A stretch of 64,000 nt of DNA from Merdimmobilis hominis. Lineage in GTDB: Bacteria; Bacillota; Clostridia; Oscillospirales; Ruminococcaceae. Of this stretch, positions 1 through 7,403 are shown one piece after another. Under the pieces are notes generated by a model. It worked only from the letters and a program-made list of their open reading frames with translations. It ran no database searches and was not told the DNA's origin. The translations under genes were made by a program, and so were the position numbers. Positions within the stretch are counted from its first letter, which is position 1. Each line of letters starts with the position of its first letter. The DNA lies in assembly GCF_016901855.1 (NCBI RefSeq), contig NZ_JACJKY010000004.1, forward strand, positions 1 through 64,000, in the 5' to 3' direction.

Positions 1-27
1 CACCGTCCGGCCGCTGCATTGGGTTAC

Positions 28-64
28 AGAAGCCCCGTTCAGTTTAAAACCGAACGGGGCTTCT
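28..64. terminator. Strong hairpin, probable bidirectional terminator
   Basis: Two 13-base arms, 28-40 and 52-64, pair perfectly around an A/T-rich loop. It lies just beyond the antiporter relic that reads toward it on the minus strand and probably ends transcription from that side. There is no long T-tract on either side. Confidence 0.6.
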
Positions 65-136
65 GATAAATATTCTTTTTACTGTCTACTTTCTCTTGAC
101 AAGTGCAATGCGTGTTGATGCATCGTGTGTTTTTCG

Positions 137-301
137 TTATGCGGATTCTTTTTGCAGACAGCGTTTGTAAGAAGCGTCGATGCCGATCGCACCGAGCGGT
201 GCGGTGATGAGCATGCCGATGATGCGCGGCAGTTTTAAAAACTGGCAGATGCCCGCCATCGACAGACCGACCAAAAAGATGAGTGCGAGTGATGTTAACA
301 T
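137..301 (-). pseudogene. Internally deleted Na+/H+ antiporter relic (54 aa)
   Basis: The minus strand has a perfect AAGGAGG site (306-312 region) ahead of ATG 301 and encodes 54 residues. Residues 1-33 (MLTSLALIFLVGLSM... to GMLIT) read like the first transmembrane helix of a CPA-type cation:proton antiporter. Residues 34-54 (APLGAIGIDASYKR...) read like the extreme C-terminus of the same family, where LITAPLGA is common. About 350 central residues are missing while the frame is kept, as expected if two LIT-containing stretches recombined. It cannot transport ions. It could be expressed as a one-helix peptide, but I read it as decay. The join is inference from remembered family sequences. 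Confidence 0.6.
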
Positions 302-458
302 GAAAATCCTCCTTATGCCGCAAAAAAGCCGATGATTTCTGCGACAATCAAAATCACAGAAGTCATCAGCTTAAAAAACAAGCGGTTTCGGTTTCCCGGG
401 GGAGTACTTCATTCCCTGCCGTTTATTGTATGCGGTTTTTGCTCGTTTGTCAACCGGT

Positions 459-2237
459 TTATTCCGCTTTTTCGTACGTTTCAAACTGTGCGTAATAGAG
501 TTTTGCGTAAAATCCGCCTTTTGCCATCAGCTCTTCATGCGTGCCCTGTTCTTCAATATCGCCGTTTCGGATCACCAGAATATTGTCCGCATTTTTGATG
601 GTGGACAGCCGGTGCGCAATGACAAAGCACGTTTTGCCGCGCATCAGCTCGCGCATTGCCGACTGAATCTGCTGTTCGGTGCGGGTGTCCACGTTTGAGG
701 TTGCTTCGTCGAGAATCAGCATGTGGGCGTTTAGCAGCATGGCGCGTGCAATGGTCAGAAGCTGTTTTTGTCCCTTTGAAATATTGATGCCGTTGTCGCT
801 TAAAACGGTCTGATATCCGTCGGGCAAACTTTCGATATAGTCGTGGATTTTCGCCGCCTTTGCCGCTTTTATGACTTCTTCCATCGTGGCGTTTTCTTTT
901 CCGTATGCGATGTTTTCAAAAATCGTGCCGTAAAACAGCCAGGTGTCCTGCAATACCATCGAGTATGCGCCGCGCAGACTGCTGCGGGTCACATGATAGA
1001 TGTCATTTTGATCGACATAGATGGTGCCGCTGTCTGCATCGTAAAACCGCATGAGCAGGTTGATGAGCGTCGTTTTTCCCGCACCGGTCGGGCCCACGAT
1101 TGCCACAAGACTGCCGGGTTTGGCGTGCATGTTAAAATCATGGATGATTGTTTTCTGCGGAACATAGCCAAACGATATATGTTCGGCATCCACTTCGCCG
1201 CGTACATCGGTCAGTACCGACGCATCCGATTGGTCGGGCATCTCGGGTGCTTCGTCCATCAGCCGGAACACACGCTCCGCCGCGGCAAACGCCGACTGCA
1301 GTTCACCGATGATGTTGGCGATCTCGTTGATCGGGCCGGAGAATTTGCGCGAATACTGCACAAACGACGAGATGTTGCCGAGTCCGACACTGCCGTTTAA
1401 ATACATCAGCGCGCCGAATACGCTCACAAACACAAGCGAGAGGTTGTTGATGAAGTTGACGGACGGACCGGTCAGCGTGCCGTAATATTCGGCTTTGTTG
1501 TATGCTGAGACGGCTTCGCGGTTCTTTTTGTCGAACCGTTCGATGACCTTCTGCTCCTGACCGTATGCCTTTGTCGTCTTTTGGCCGCCGATCATCTCCT
1601 CGACAAAGCCGTTTAATTCGCCGAGCTTTTTCGAACGGGCGCGAAACAGCGGCCGCACGCGCTTTGTGATGAATTTTGTGAACACAATCGAGAGCGGAAT
1701 CGTCACGACGAACACCAGCACAAGCACAGGTGCGATGCTCAGCATCATCACAAGCGAAAATACGACGATGACAATGCTCTGCAATACCTGCAAGAGGTCG
1801 TTTGAAAACGACTGGTTCACCGTGTCAATGTCATAGGAAATGACGCTGATGATGTCACCTGTCTGATATTGGTCAAAAAAGCTGACCGGCAGTGCGGAGA
1901 GCTTTTCGAATACGTCTTTGCGCATGTCGTAGATGACATGGCGGCTCAACCGGATCATCAGCAGTGACAGCGCATATGATAAAATCGCCGATGCAATGTA
2001 AAACACCGTCATGAGTCCCACATAGTAAAGGACACGAGGGAAATCGACTTGTCCGGTGTCAATGCCCATGGCGTCGATGGCACTGCCGGAAAGCTTCGGG
2101 CCGAACAGCGCTAAAATGTTGCTTGAAAACATACAGATAAGCGCTAAGAGGATGAGCAGCTTATGACGGCTTAAATACTGCCACAGCCGGCCGATCAGAA
2201 TCGTTTTTTTCTGCTTTTCGCCCTGCTTTTTAAGCAT
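459..2237 (-). CDS. MDR-type ABC exporter, half-transporter (second gene of pair)
   Basis: A 592-residue fused permease-ATPase. The N-terminal half has six hydrophobic segments of a type I exporter fold; the C-terminal half has Walker A GPTGAGKTT, signature-like NISKGQKQ and Walker B MLILDEATS followed by the H-loop IAHRLST. The signature departs from LSGGQ, so the two ATP sites of the heterodimer may be unequal, as in many Firmicutes pairs. I chose ATG 2237 because a G-rich site (GAGAGGGGG) precedes it and it overlaps the stop of the upstream gene by 8 bases, a coupling arrangement; a longer ORF starts at 2291. It probably exports drugs or lipids with the 2230-3957 product. The substrate cannot be read. 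Confidence 0.9.
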   Translation of the reverse strand: MLKKQGEKQKKTILIGRLWQYLSRHKLLILLALICMFSSNILALFGPKLSGSAIDAMGIDTGQVDFPRVLYYVGLMTVFYIASAILSYALSLLMIRLSRHVIYDMRKDVFEKLSALPVSFFDQYQTGDIISVISYDIDTVNQSFSNDLLQVLQSIVIVVFSLVMMLSIAPVLVLVFVVTIPLSIVFTKFITKRVRPLFRARSKKLGELNGFVEEMIGGQKTTKAYGQEQKVIERFDKKNREAVSAYNKAEYYGTLTGPSVNFINNLSLVFVSVFGALMYLNGSVGLGNISSFVQYSRKFSGPINEIANIIGELQSAFAAAERVFRLMDEAPEMPDQSDASVLTDVRGEVDAEHISFGYVPQKTIIHDFNMHAKPGSLVAIVGPTGAGKTTLINLLMRFYDADSGTIYVDQNDIYHVTRSSLRGAYSMVLQDTWLFYGTIFENIAYGKENATMEEVIKAAKAAKIHDYIESLPDGYQTVLSDNGINISKGQKQLLTIARAMLLNAHMLILDEATSNVDTRTEQQIQSAMRELMRGKTCFVIAHRLSTIKNADNILVIRNGDIEEQGTHEELMAKGGFYAKLYYAQFETYEKAE

Positions 2238-3957
2238 CTGTGTGCGCCCCCTCTCCCATCTGGCTTTCTGCAATTTCCTGATAGACCGCACAGGTCTTCA
2301 TGAGTGTATCGTGCGTGCCGCAGCCGATCACACTGCCGTTTTCGAGTACGAGAATCATATCCGCGCCTTTGATGGAGCTGATACGCTGTGCGACAATGAT
2401 CGAGGTTGTGCCGAAATGACGGCGGGAAAGTTCCCGGCGCAAAACGGCGTCTGTTTTGTAGTCGAGTGCGGACGATGCATCGTCAAGAATCAGGATTTCA
2501 GGCTTTGCCGCCAGTGCGCGCGCAATGAGCAGACGCTGTTTCTGTCCGCCGCTTAAGTTGTTGCCGCGCGCAAGCACACCGTAGTCCATGCCGACGGTGT
2601 CAATAAACTCCTGTGCCTGTGCCGCCTGTGCCGCGTCGGCAATTTCCTCGCGGGAAAGCGCGCGGAAATAGCGGATGTTTTCTTCGATTGTGTCGGCGAA
2701 CAGAAAATCGTTTTGAAATACAACGCCGAATTTTTTCTGAAGCGCTGTTGGTTCGATTGTGCGGATGTCTTTGCCGTCAATCAGGATACAGCCGCTGTCG
2801 ACATCGTAAAACCGCATGAGCAGATTGATGATGGTGCTTTTGCCGCTGCCGGTGGCACCGATGATGCCGAGCGTCTGCCCGCGCCGGAGTGAAAAACTTA
2901 AATCCTTGACGTTTGCTTTGACCTTTTCATATGAAAAACACACATGATCAAAGACAATGTGTGCAGGCGTGGGCACTTCGGATTCTTTCTCGTCCGCCGG
3001 CTCAACTGTCAGATCCTGCGGCGTGCGCAGGACTTCGGCGATACGCTTTGCGGATGCCTCGCCCTTTGAACAGAGCACGAAAATCCGCGTGATGCCGAGC
3101 ATGGCGTTTAGGATGATCGTAAAATAGTTTAAAAATGCGATGATGACGCCGGAGCTTGTGAGCCCTGCATTTAGCCGGAATGCGCCGACTGCAACAACGA
3201 GTGTGAGTCCCAGATTCAAAATCAGCGTCGAACCGGGGTTTGTGATCGCCATGACATTGCCTGCATGCTGTTCCACGTCTGCAAGGTCGTTGTTGACACG
3301 GTCATAGCGTGCGCGTTCGTATGACGATTTTGACAGCGCTTTGATGACGCGTGCGCCGGTGATGTTTTCCTGTACAACGCGAACCATCCGGTCGAGTACA
3401 CCCTGCTGTTTGGTATAAAGCGGGATACCCTTTTTCGTGACCGCATAGACGAGCACGGCAATGATCGGCAGTGTTAACAGCAAAATCATCGTCAGTCCCG
3501 CATCCATAATCATCGTGATGATAATGCCGCCGATGAGCAGGATCGGGCCGCGCACGCCAAGACGCTGCATGCGTGCAAGCATTTGGTTTACGTTGTATGT
3601 ATCGGTGGTCAGGCGAGACACCGCCGACGGGATGGTGAACTGGTCGAGCTGACGGGCAGACAAAAACGAGATTTTGTAAAACAGATCGTGCCGGATGTGC
3701 TCGGTGATACTGCCGGACGATTTGGCAGCCATCCGGTTTGCGACCACGTTGCCCACAAGCGCAGTCACGGCGCACAGTGCCATCATGCCGCCCCACAAAA
3801 AGATTGCACGCACATCACCGGTCGGCACAATGTCGTCGATGATGGTTGCGAGAATGAGGGGGATAAACAGTTCGACAATCGAAGCAATGAATTTGATGCT
3901 GAGCGTCGCGGCAATATAGCCGAAAAACGGACGGATATATTTCATGAGCGACCGCAT
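2230..3957 (-). CDS. MDR-type ABC exporter, half-transporter (first gene of pair)
   Basis: A 575-residue fused permease-ATPase: six membrane segments in the first 300 residues, then Walker A GATGSGKST, canonical signature NLSGGQKQR, Walker B ILILDDASSALD and an H-loop variant VAQRISS (Gln in place of the usual His). Walker B has Asp-Asp instead of Asp-Glu, so the catalytic glutamate is probably lost here and the companion subunit supplies the active one, a known degenerate-site pattern. Start ATG 3957 is preceded by CGGGAGGTG; the open frame runs up to 4008 without another good site. The gene follows a clear promoter with a stem-loop at its transcription start. Confidence 0.9.
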   Translation of the reverse strand: MRSLMKYIRPFFGYIAATLSIKFIASIVELFIPLILATIIDDIVPTGDVRAIFLWGGMMALCAVTALVGNVVANRMAAKSSGSITEHIRHDLFYKISFLSARQLDQFTIPSAVSRLTTDTYNVNQMLARMQRLGVRGPILLIGGIIITMIMDAGLTMILLLTLPIIAVLVYAVTKKGIPLYTKQQGVLDRMVRVVQENITGARVIKALSKSSYERARYDRVNNDLADVEQHAGNVMAITNPGSTLILNLGLTLVVAVGAFRLNAGLTSSGVIIAFLNYFTIILNAMLGITRIFVLCSKGEASAKRIAEVLRTPQDLTVEPADEKESEVPTPAHIVFDHVCFSYEKVKANVKDLSFSLRRGQTLGIIGATGSGKSTIINLLMRFYDVDSGCILIDGKDIRTIEPTALQKKFGVVFQNDFLFADTIEENIRYFRALSREEIADAAQAAQAQEFIDTVGMDYGVLARGNNLSGGQKQRLLIARALAAKPEILILDDASSALDYKTDAVLRRELSRRHFGTTSIIVAQRISSIKGADMILVLENGSVIGCGTHDTLMKTCAVYQEIAESQMGEGAHTDA

Positions 3958-3989
3958 GACGCACACCTCCCGAAAACAGAAAAATAATA

Positions 3990-4060
3990 AGCTGCCTGTC
4001 TGTATCAAGACAACAGGCAGCTGGTATTTTTATTATACTACGCTTTGCCGCTTTACACAA
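3990..4060 (-). promoter_or_regulatory. Promoter and 5' stem-loop of the ABC exporter operon
   Basis: On the minus strand there is TTGTGT (4055-4060), a 17-base spacer and TATAAT (4032-4037). Starting almost at the predicted first nucleotide, 4022-4013 pairs with 3999-3990 (AGCTGCCTGT arms), followed on the RNA by TTATTATTTTTC. The hairpin may protect the 5' end or act as an attenuator in front of the exporter genes; the latter is inference. Confidence 0.6.
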
Positions 4061-4088
4061 TCAGAAGATCAAAGCGGCGGATACAGCA

Positions 4089-4119
4089 AAAACCGGAAGG
4101 AGAATTTCCTTCCGGTTTT
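4089..4119 (-). terminator. Intrinsic terminator of the nitroreductase gene
   Basis: AAAACCGGAAGGA and its complement form a stem just after the nitroreductase stop. On the minus strand it is followed by T residues. Confidence 0.8.
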
Positions 4120-4132
4120 GACATCGATTCAG

Positions 4133-4651
4133 TTATTTAACCCAGTGCACATAGCCGTCTTTGCGCGGACGCGGCGCAGGTTCTCCGTTTGCCGCATAGC
4201 CCAAAATGCAGTGACCGATGCCTTCATATTCGCCGGTGATACCGAGTGAGGAAAGCAGCGCTTTGCCCTCTGCGCTTTCAAATTCCTCTTTGGCGCGGTG
4301 AATCCAGCAGCTTGAAACGCCGAGTGCATGTGCGGCATTCATCAAGTTGCCCATCACAAGGCTTCCGTCATACAGGTATGTGCCGACCGACTTGTCTGCG
4401 AGTACAACAAGCACGACCGGTGCGCCGTAAAACGGATCGCTGTCGCTGCCCATCACAGCGGCATTCATCTTTGAAAGCTTGTCGCGGGTGGATTTGTCGG
4501 TGACGGCCAGAATAATCGGCGATTGTCTGCCCATTCCCGTTGCAGCATATGTGCCGGCTTCGAGAATTTTTGAGAGCACTTCGTCCGGAATCATATCCGG
4601 CTTATATGCTCTGACACTTCTGCGGGTCAGTAAATTTTCCATTGCATCCAT
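4133..4651 (-). CDS. Nitroreductase family protein (FMN-dependent oxidoreductase)
   Basis: A 172-residue protein, typical of short single-domain nitroreductases that bind FMN as homodimers and use NAD(P)H to reduce nitro or quinone groups. The N-terminal LLTRRSVRAYKP is the family's FMN-phosphate-binding R-R-S-x-R signature; the middle GSLVMGNLMNAAHALGVSSCWI is the usual helix and strand that closes the flavin site. Start ATG 4651 follows CGGAGGAAC. It stands alone: its own terminator lies downstream and the GH30 gene upstream ends 36 bases away. The substrate is unknown. Confidence 0.9.
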   Translation of the reverse strand: MDAMENLLTRRSVRAYKPDMIPDEVLSKILEAGTYAATGMGRQSPIILAVTDKSTRDKLSKMNAAVMGSDSDPFYGAPVVLVVLADKSVGTYLYDGSLVMGNLMNAAHALGVSSCWIHRAKEEFESAEGKALLSSLGITGEYEGIGHCILGYAANGEPAPRPRKDGYVHWVK

Positions 4652-4686
4652 TGTGCGTTCCTCCGTTTCTTTGATTGATCGGTTGT

Positions 4687-5997
4687 TTATGCATTCAGTA
4701 CGATTGTATTGAACGAATCGGGCGAGAGTGTGATGACTTCCCCGCCGAATGTAAATGTGAGCGGCCGTGCAAACGGGTTTTGCACCGTCAAAACGATGGT
4801 ATCGTCCGGATTTTTGAATGCGACCGCATTGGAGCTTAAATGTCCGGATAATACGAGCCGTTTTGCACCCGGTACCACAAAGCGCGAAAAATGCTTCATC
4901 ACATAGTATTCGTGCTCAAACGACACGGTTTTGTCCGCCGAAACAGTGATCATGCTGTTTTGCTTCCATCCCCAGGTGCTCTCGCCCTCTTTCGGGAGAA
5001 CCATGTTCCAGTAGGTGTAGGCACATACGCCGCTTGTGATGTAGTGCACGAACATCTCGAAGATATAGCGTGCATATTCCCATGTATTCTGACCGTCACC
5101 GCATTCGTTTTCGCTCTGGATGTATTTTTTCTCAGGAAATGCGCGGCGGGTCTGCGCGACAGCCGCTTTGCCTGCCCACTGATAGCTGACACCTTCAACA
5201 AACCGCTCCGCATCCGGATCGTGGAGCACGAGATTTGCATAGTCGTTAAAGCGGGTGTACAGCATCCGGTGATCCGATTCCGGGCCGTTTAAAGTGCCGA
5301 GCCAGATTTTCGTGTCCACGTGTTCTTTTTCAAACAGCGGGCCTAAATATTTGCCGATAAAGCGGGCAAACTCCTCGCCGGTCCAGATGCAGGACGGGAA
5401 TTTCTGTGTCGACATCGGCTCGTTCTGCACGTGCACCTGTGCAATCGGCAGGCCTTTTTCTTCGTAGGCTTTGACGAATTTTAAAAAGTAGAGCGCATAC
5501 GCGGAGAGGTTTTCATCCGTCTGAATGAGCGTGCCGAAATTGCATGCCTTGTGTGTTTTCATCCAGGTCGGCGGGCTCCACGGCGACGCAAACAGTTTAA
5601 GCGCCGGATTGCGTTTTTTTGCCGCCTGAATATACGGAATCAGATATTTTTCGTCGCGTTCGATCGAAAAGTGCTCCATTTTGTAGTCGCCCTCTGTTTC
5701 GTTGTGCGAATACCAGCGCTCTGCATAGTCGGATGCACCGATCGGCAGGCGGCAGAAGTCAAACTGCACGCCGTCTGCGTCTTTTGAAAACAGCGCGTCG
5801 TAAATTTCCTCCTGCGCCTCTTTCGGAAGTGTTTCAATCGCGATTTGGGAAAGCTCATTGAAGCATCCGCCGAATCCCTCAAAGACCTGATCGGTCTCGC
5901 CGGTGAGCGAAAGCGTCGTGTTACAGAGCGCTTTTTCCATCGATTCGACATGCTTCCACGGCGTTTCCTTTGTCGTCGTGTACATGGTAAAATTCAT
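4687..5997 (-). CDS. Glycoside hydrolase family 30 (glucosylceramidase-like)
   Basis: A 436-residue TIM-barrel hydrolase without signal peptide, so probably cytoplasmic. Landmarks read from the sequence: FEGFGGCFNE near residue 38 (start of the barrel), FASPWSPPTWMKT near 136, the acid/base Glu193 in VQNEPM and the probable nucleophile Glu296 in IQSENECG. The C-terminal 90 residues form the beta domain usual in GH30. Such enzymes cleave beta-linked glucosyl, xylosyl or fucosyl units; the exact sugar cannot be told. Start ATG 5997 follows AAAGAGGAATAAC; the open frame extends to 6036 without a better site. It lies in a cluster with NahK and a sialidase-fold protein, so a glycan breakdown role is likely. 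An AraC-type gene precedes it. Confidence 0.88.
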   Translation of the reverse strand: MNFTMYTTTKETPWKHVESMEKALCNTTLSLTGETDQVFEGFGGCFNELSQIAIETLPKEAQEEIYDALFSKDADGVQFDFCRLPIGASDYAERWYSHNETEGDYKMEHFSIERDEKYLIPYIQAAKKRNPALKLFASPWSPPTWMKTHKACNFGTLIQTDENLSAYALYFLKFVKAYEEKGLPIAQVHVQNEPMSTQKFPSCIWTGEEFARFIGKYLGPLFEKEHVDTKIWLGTLNGPESDHRMLYTRFNDYANLVLHDPDAERFVEGVSYQWAGKAAVAQTRRAFPEKKYIQSENECGDGQNTWEYARYIFEMFVHYITSGVCAYTYWNMVLPKEGESTWGWKQNSMITVSADKTVSFEHEYYVMKHFSRFVVPGAKRLVLSGHLSSNAVAFKNPDDTIVLTVQNPFARPLTFTFGGEVITLSPDSFNTIVLNA

Positions 5998-6089
5998 TGT
6001 TATTCCTCTTTTTCTCTTGAATTTGTGTACGGGCACATCTTATTAAGAGCAGTATAGCACCCGTATTTTTGCGTGTCAACGAAAAACCA

Positions 6090-6620
6090 TCACGGGACAA
6101 TCCATTTTGAACTGCCGTAGGTGCCGGGTGTGATGCCGAACATCCGGTGAAACGCCCGGCAAAATGATTTTGCATCCTTGTAGCCGCAGGCATATGATGT
6201 TTCGGTCACAGAAACACCTGCTTTGAGCAGGTAGCACGAACGGTTTAACCGGTAGTGAATCAGATATTGATACGGCGAGCGGCCGAACACCTCGGAAAAG
6301 AGCCGGATGAAATATTTTTCGTGATAGCCGCATAAGGCGCTGAGCGTTTCGACCGAGATTTCCTCGGAAAAATGCGATGCAATATACGAAACGGCCAGCC
6401 CGAGCCCTTTGCTGTTTTTGCGAATGACGCCGCACTGGTCGGCATACGTCAAAAGCACCTCGGAAAGCGATGACACAAGCGGTTCGGCAGAGGATTTTCC
6501 GCGGGCAATCGCCGCGTCAATCGCTTTAAACACCGCCCGCACAATCGGATGCGCTTTGCAGTCAAACGACACGATTTCGTCGATCAAGTCGGGCAGAATG
6601 TCTGTACAAACGCTCAGCAT
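6090..6620 (-). CDS. AraC-family regulator lacking its N-terminal sensor half
   Basis: A 176-residue protein with two helix-turn-helix units at the C-terminus (ISVETLSALCGYHEKYFIRLFSEVFG and VSVTETSYACGYKDAKSFCRAFHRMFG, followed by P-G-T-Y), the classic AraC/XylS DNA-binding domain. Family members of this kind are about 270-300 residues; the cupin-like sugar-sensing domain is missing and the frame begins inside the linker. The ATG overlaps the stop of the preceding xre gene (ATGCTGA), with no ribosome site of its own. The truncation point falls exactly where a 91-bp duplicated block ends, so the duplication probably removed the front of this gene. It may still bind DNA but no longer sense its sugar; it is upstream of GH30. 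Confidence 0.75.
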   Translation of the reverse strand: MLSVCTDILPDLIDEIVSFDCKAHPIVRAVFKAIDAAIARGKSSAEPLVSSLSEVLLTYADQCGVIRKNSKGLGLAVSYIASHFSEEISVETLSALCGYHEKYFIRLFSEVFGRSPYQYLIHYRLNRSCYLLKAGVSVTETSYACGYKDAKSFCRAFHRMFGITPGTYGSSKWIVP

Positions 6621-6703
6621 TTTTGATCGGTTCTGCCGACAAGATAGTCGAGCGAAACGCCGTAAAAATCGGCGATGCGTACAAGGATCGAAAGCTTTGG
6701 TTC
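6613..6703. repeat. 91-bp perfect direct repeat, copy 1
   Basis: Identical to 7180-7270. It covers the last 29 codons of the xre gene, its stop and one base beyond. Outside this block the two xre genes are clearly diverged, which points to recent recombination or gene conversion. Confidence 0.95.
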
Positions 6704-6832
6704 ACGGCGGTTTCGTTCGTAATTTTGATATGCTTTTTCTGTAATATCACAGAAGATGGCAACTTCGTTTTGTGTGAGTCCCCGTTCGGTTCTGCACTGT
6801 TTGAGGCGGTTGGCCAATTCTTCGTTTTCCAT
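6614..6832 (-). CDS. Xre-family HTH repressor, copy A
   Basis: A 72-residue single-domain DNA-binding protein. Residues 10-65 are a lambda-repressor-like fold: LKQCRTERGLTQNEVAIFCDITEKAYQNYE is the helix-turn-helix, and the C-terminal LSILVRIADFYGVSLDYLVGRTD motif is usual for this family. I use ATG 6832 (AGGTGATCTC before it) since this matches the 72-residue length and upstream site of copy B at 7181-7399; the open frame extends to 6859. It diverges from a promoter and a small Cys-rich gene and overlaps the truncated araC gene downstream. It probably represses its own region through the ACAATTGT sites. Confidence 0.85.
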   Translation of the reverse strand: MENEELANRLKQCRTERGLTQNEVAIFCDITEKAYQNYERNRREPKLSILVRIADFYGVSLDYLVGRTDQKC

Positions 6833-6842
6833 GAGATCACCT

Positions 6843-6902
6843 ACAATTGTTCTTGACACAAACAGTATAGGTGATTACAATTTAAGATATACTAACAATT
6901 GT
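6843..6902 (+). promoter_or_regulatory. Promoter of the small Cys-rich gene with two ACAATTGT operators
   Basis: A near-consensus promoter, TTGACA (6853-6858), 17 bases, TACAAT (6876-6881), reads toward the 62-aa gene. The same 8-base palindrome ACAATTGT occurs at 6843-6850 and 6895-6902, flanking the promoter and lying next to the divergent xre start. This layout suits repression by the adjacent Xre protein. Confidence 0.65.
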
Positions 6903-6925
6903 GAGTGTGAAAAAGAGGCGTTACG

Positions 6926-7114
6926 ATGATTGTCGATACAACAGGAACCGTTCTTATACCGGGAAATGAAGGCAGAAATTGTTTAGGAAATGGAACGCAT
7001 GATGATGAGCAAGGAAATCGAATAGAATGCTGCTGCGATGAGTGCGATTATTATTTGGAGTGTTTTCCTGACGCGCTTTTGACTTATGGTTTTGATGACG
7101 AAAAAATTTTGTAA
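6926..7114 (+). CDS. Small Cys-rich protein of unknown function (62 aa)
   Basis: Sixty-two residues, acidic, no membrane segment or signal. Its central part holds a cluster of cysteines (IECCCDECDYYLECFP, residues about 34-49), which could bind a metal or form disulfides. Start ATG 6926 is preceded by AAAAGAGGCG at the right distance and by a very good promoter; a terminator follows. I do not recognise the family. It is transcribed away from an xre repressor gene, with operator-like palindromes around the promoter, so its expression is probably switched by that repressor or its duplicate. Confidence 0.65.
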   Translation: MIVDTTGTVLIPGNEGRNCLGNGTHDDEQGNRIECCCDECDYYLECFPDALLTYGFDDEKIL

Positions 7115-7127
7115 AATCAATACGCAA

Positions 7128-7163
7128 AAACCGCCGCCTCTTTTTATTAAGAGGCGGCGGTTT
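7128..7163. terminator. Bidirectional terminator
   Basis: A 13-bp GC-rich stem (AAACCGCCGCCTC arms) with T-rich loop lies between the convergent 62-aa gene and xre copy B, suited to stop both. Confidence 0.85.
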
Positions 7164-7179
7164 GTACGTTTTTTAAGTA

Positions 7180-7270
7180 CTCAGCATTTTTGATCGGTTC
7201 TGCCGACAAGATAGTCGAGCGAAACGCCGTAAAAATCGGCGATGCGTACAAGGATCGAAAGCTTTGGTTC
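7180..7270. repeat. 91-bp perfect direct repeat, copy 2
   Basis: Same block as 6613-6703, covering the 3' end of xre copy B. The two copies are in the same orientation, 567 bp apart, so recombination between them would delete the Cys-rich gene and one repressor. Confidence 0.95.
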
Positions 7271-7399
7271 GCGCCGTTTTAATTCGTAGTATTGATATGA
7301 TTTTTCCGTGATATCGCAAAAAATGGACACTTCACTTTGTGTAAGTCCTCGTTCGCGTCTGCATTGCCTTAGTCGTTTGGCCAATACATCGATTTCCAT
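7181..7399 (-). CDS. Xre-family HTH repressor, copy B
   Basis: Seventy-two residues, paralogous to the 6614-6832 product: the first 43 residues differ at many places (KRLRQCRRERGLTQSEVSIFCDITEKSYQYYE) while the last 29 are identical. Helix-turn-helix of the lambda-repressor type, no sensor domain. ATG 7399 follows AGGTGACCGC, and that ribosome site contains the stop codon of the sugar kinase gene upstream, so the two are co-transcribed and probably coupled. It may regulate the glycan genes or the neighbouring Cys-rich gene. Confidence 0.88.
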   Translation of the reverse strand: MEIDVLAKRLRQCRRERGLTQSEVSIFCDITEKSYQYYELKRREPKLSILVRIADFYGVSLDYLVGRTDQKC

Positions 7400-7403
7400 G
7401 CGG

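Noticed and set aside
843-1400. 185-codon plus-strand frame inside the ABC exporter gene
   Set aside because: Composition of a shadow frame, no ribosome site, and the minus strand has a clear transporter.
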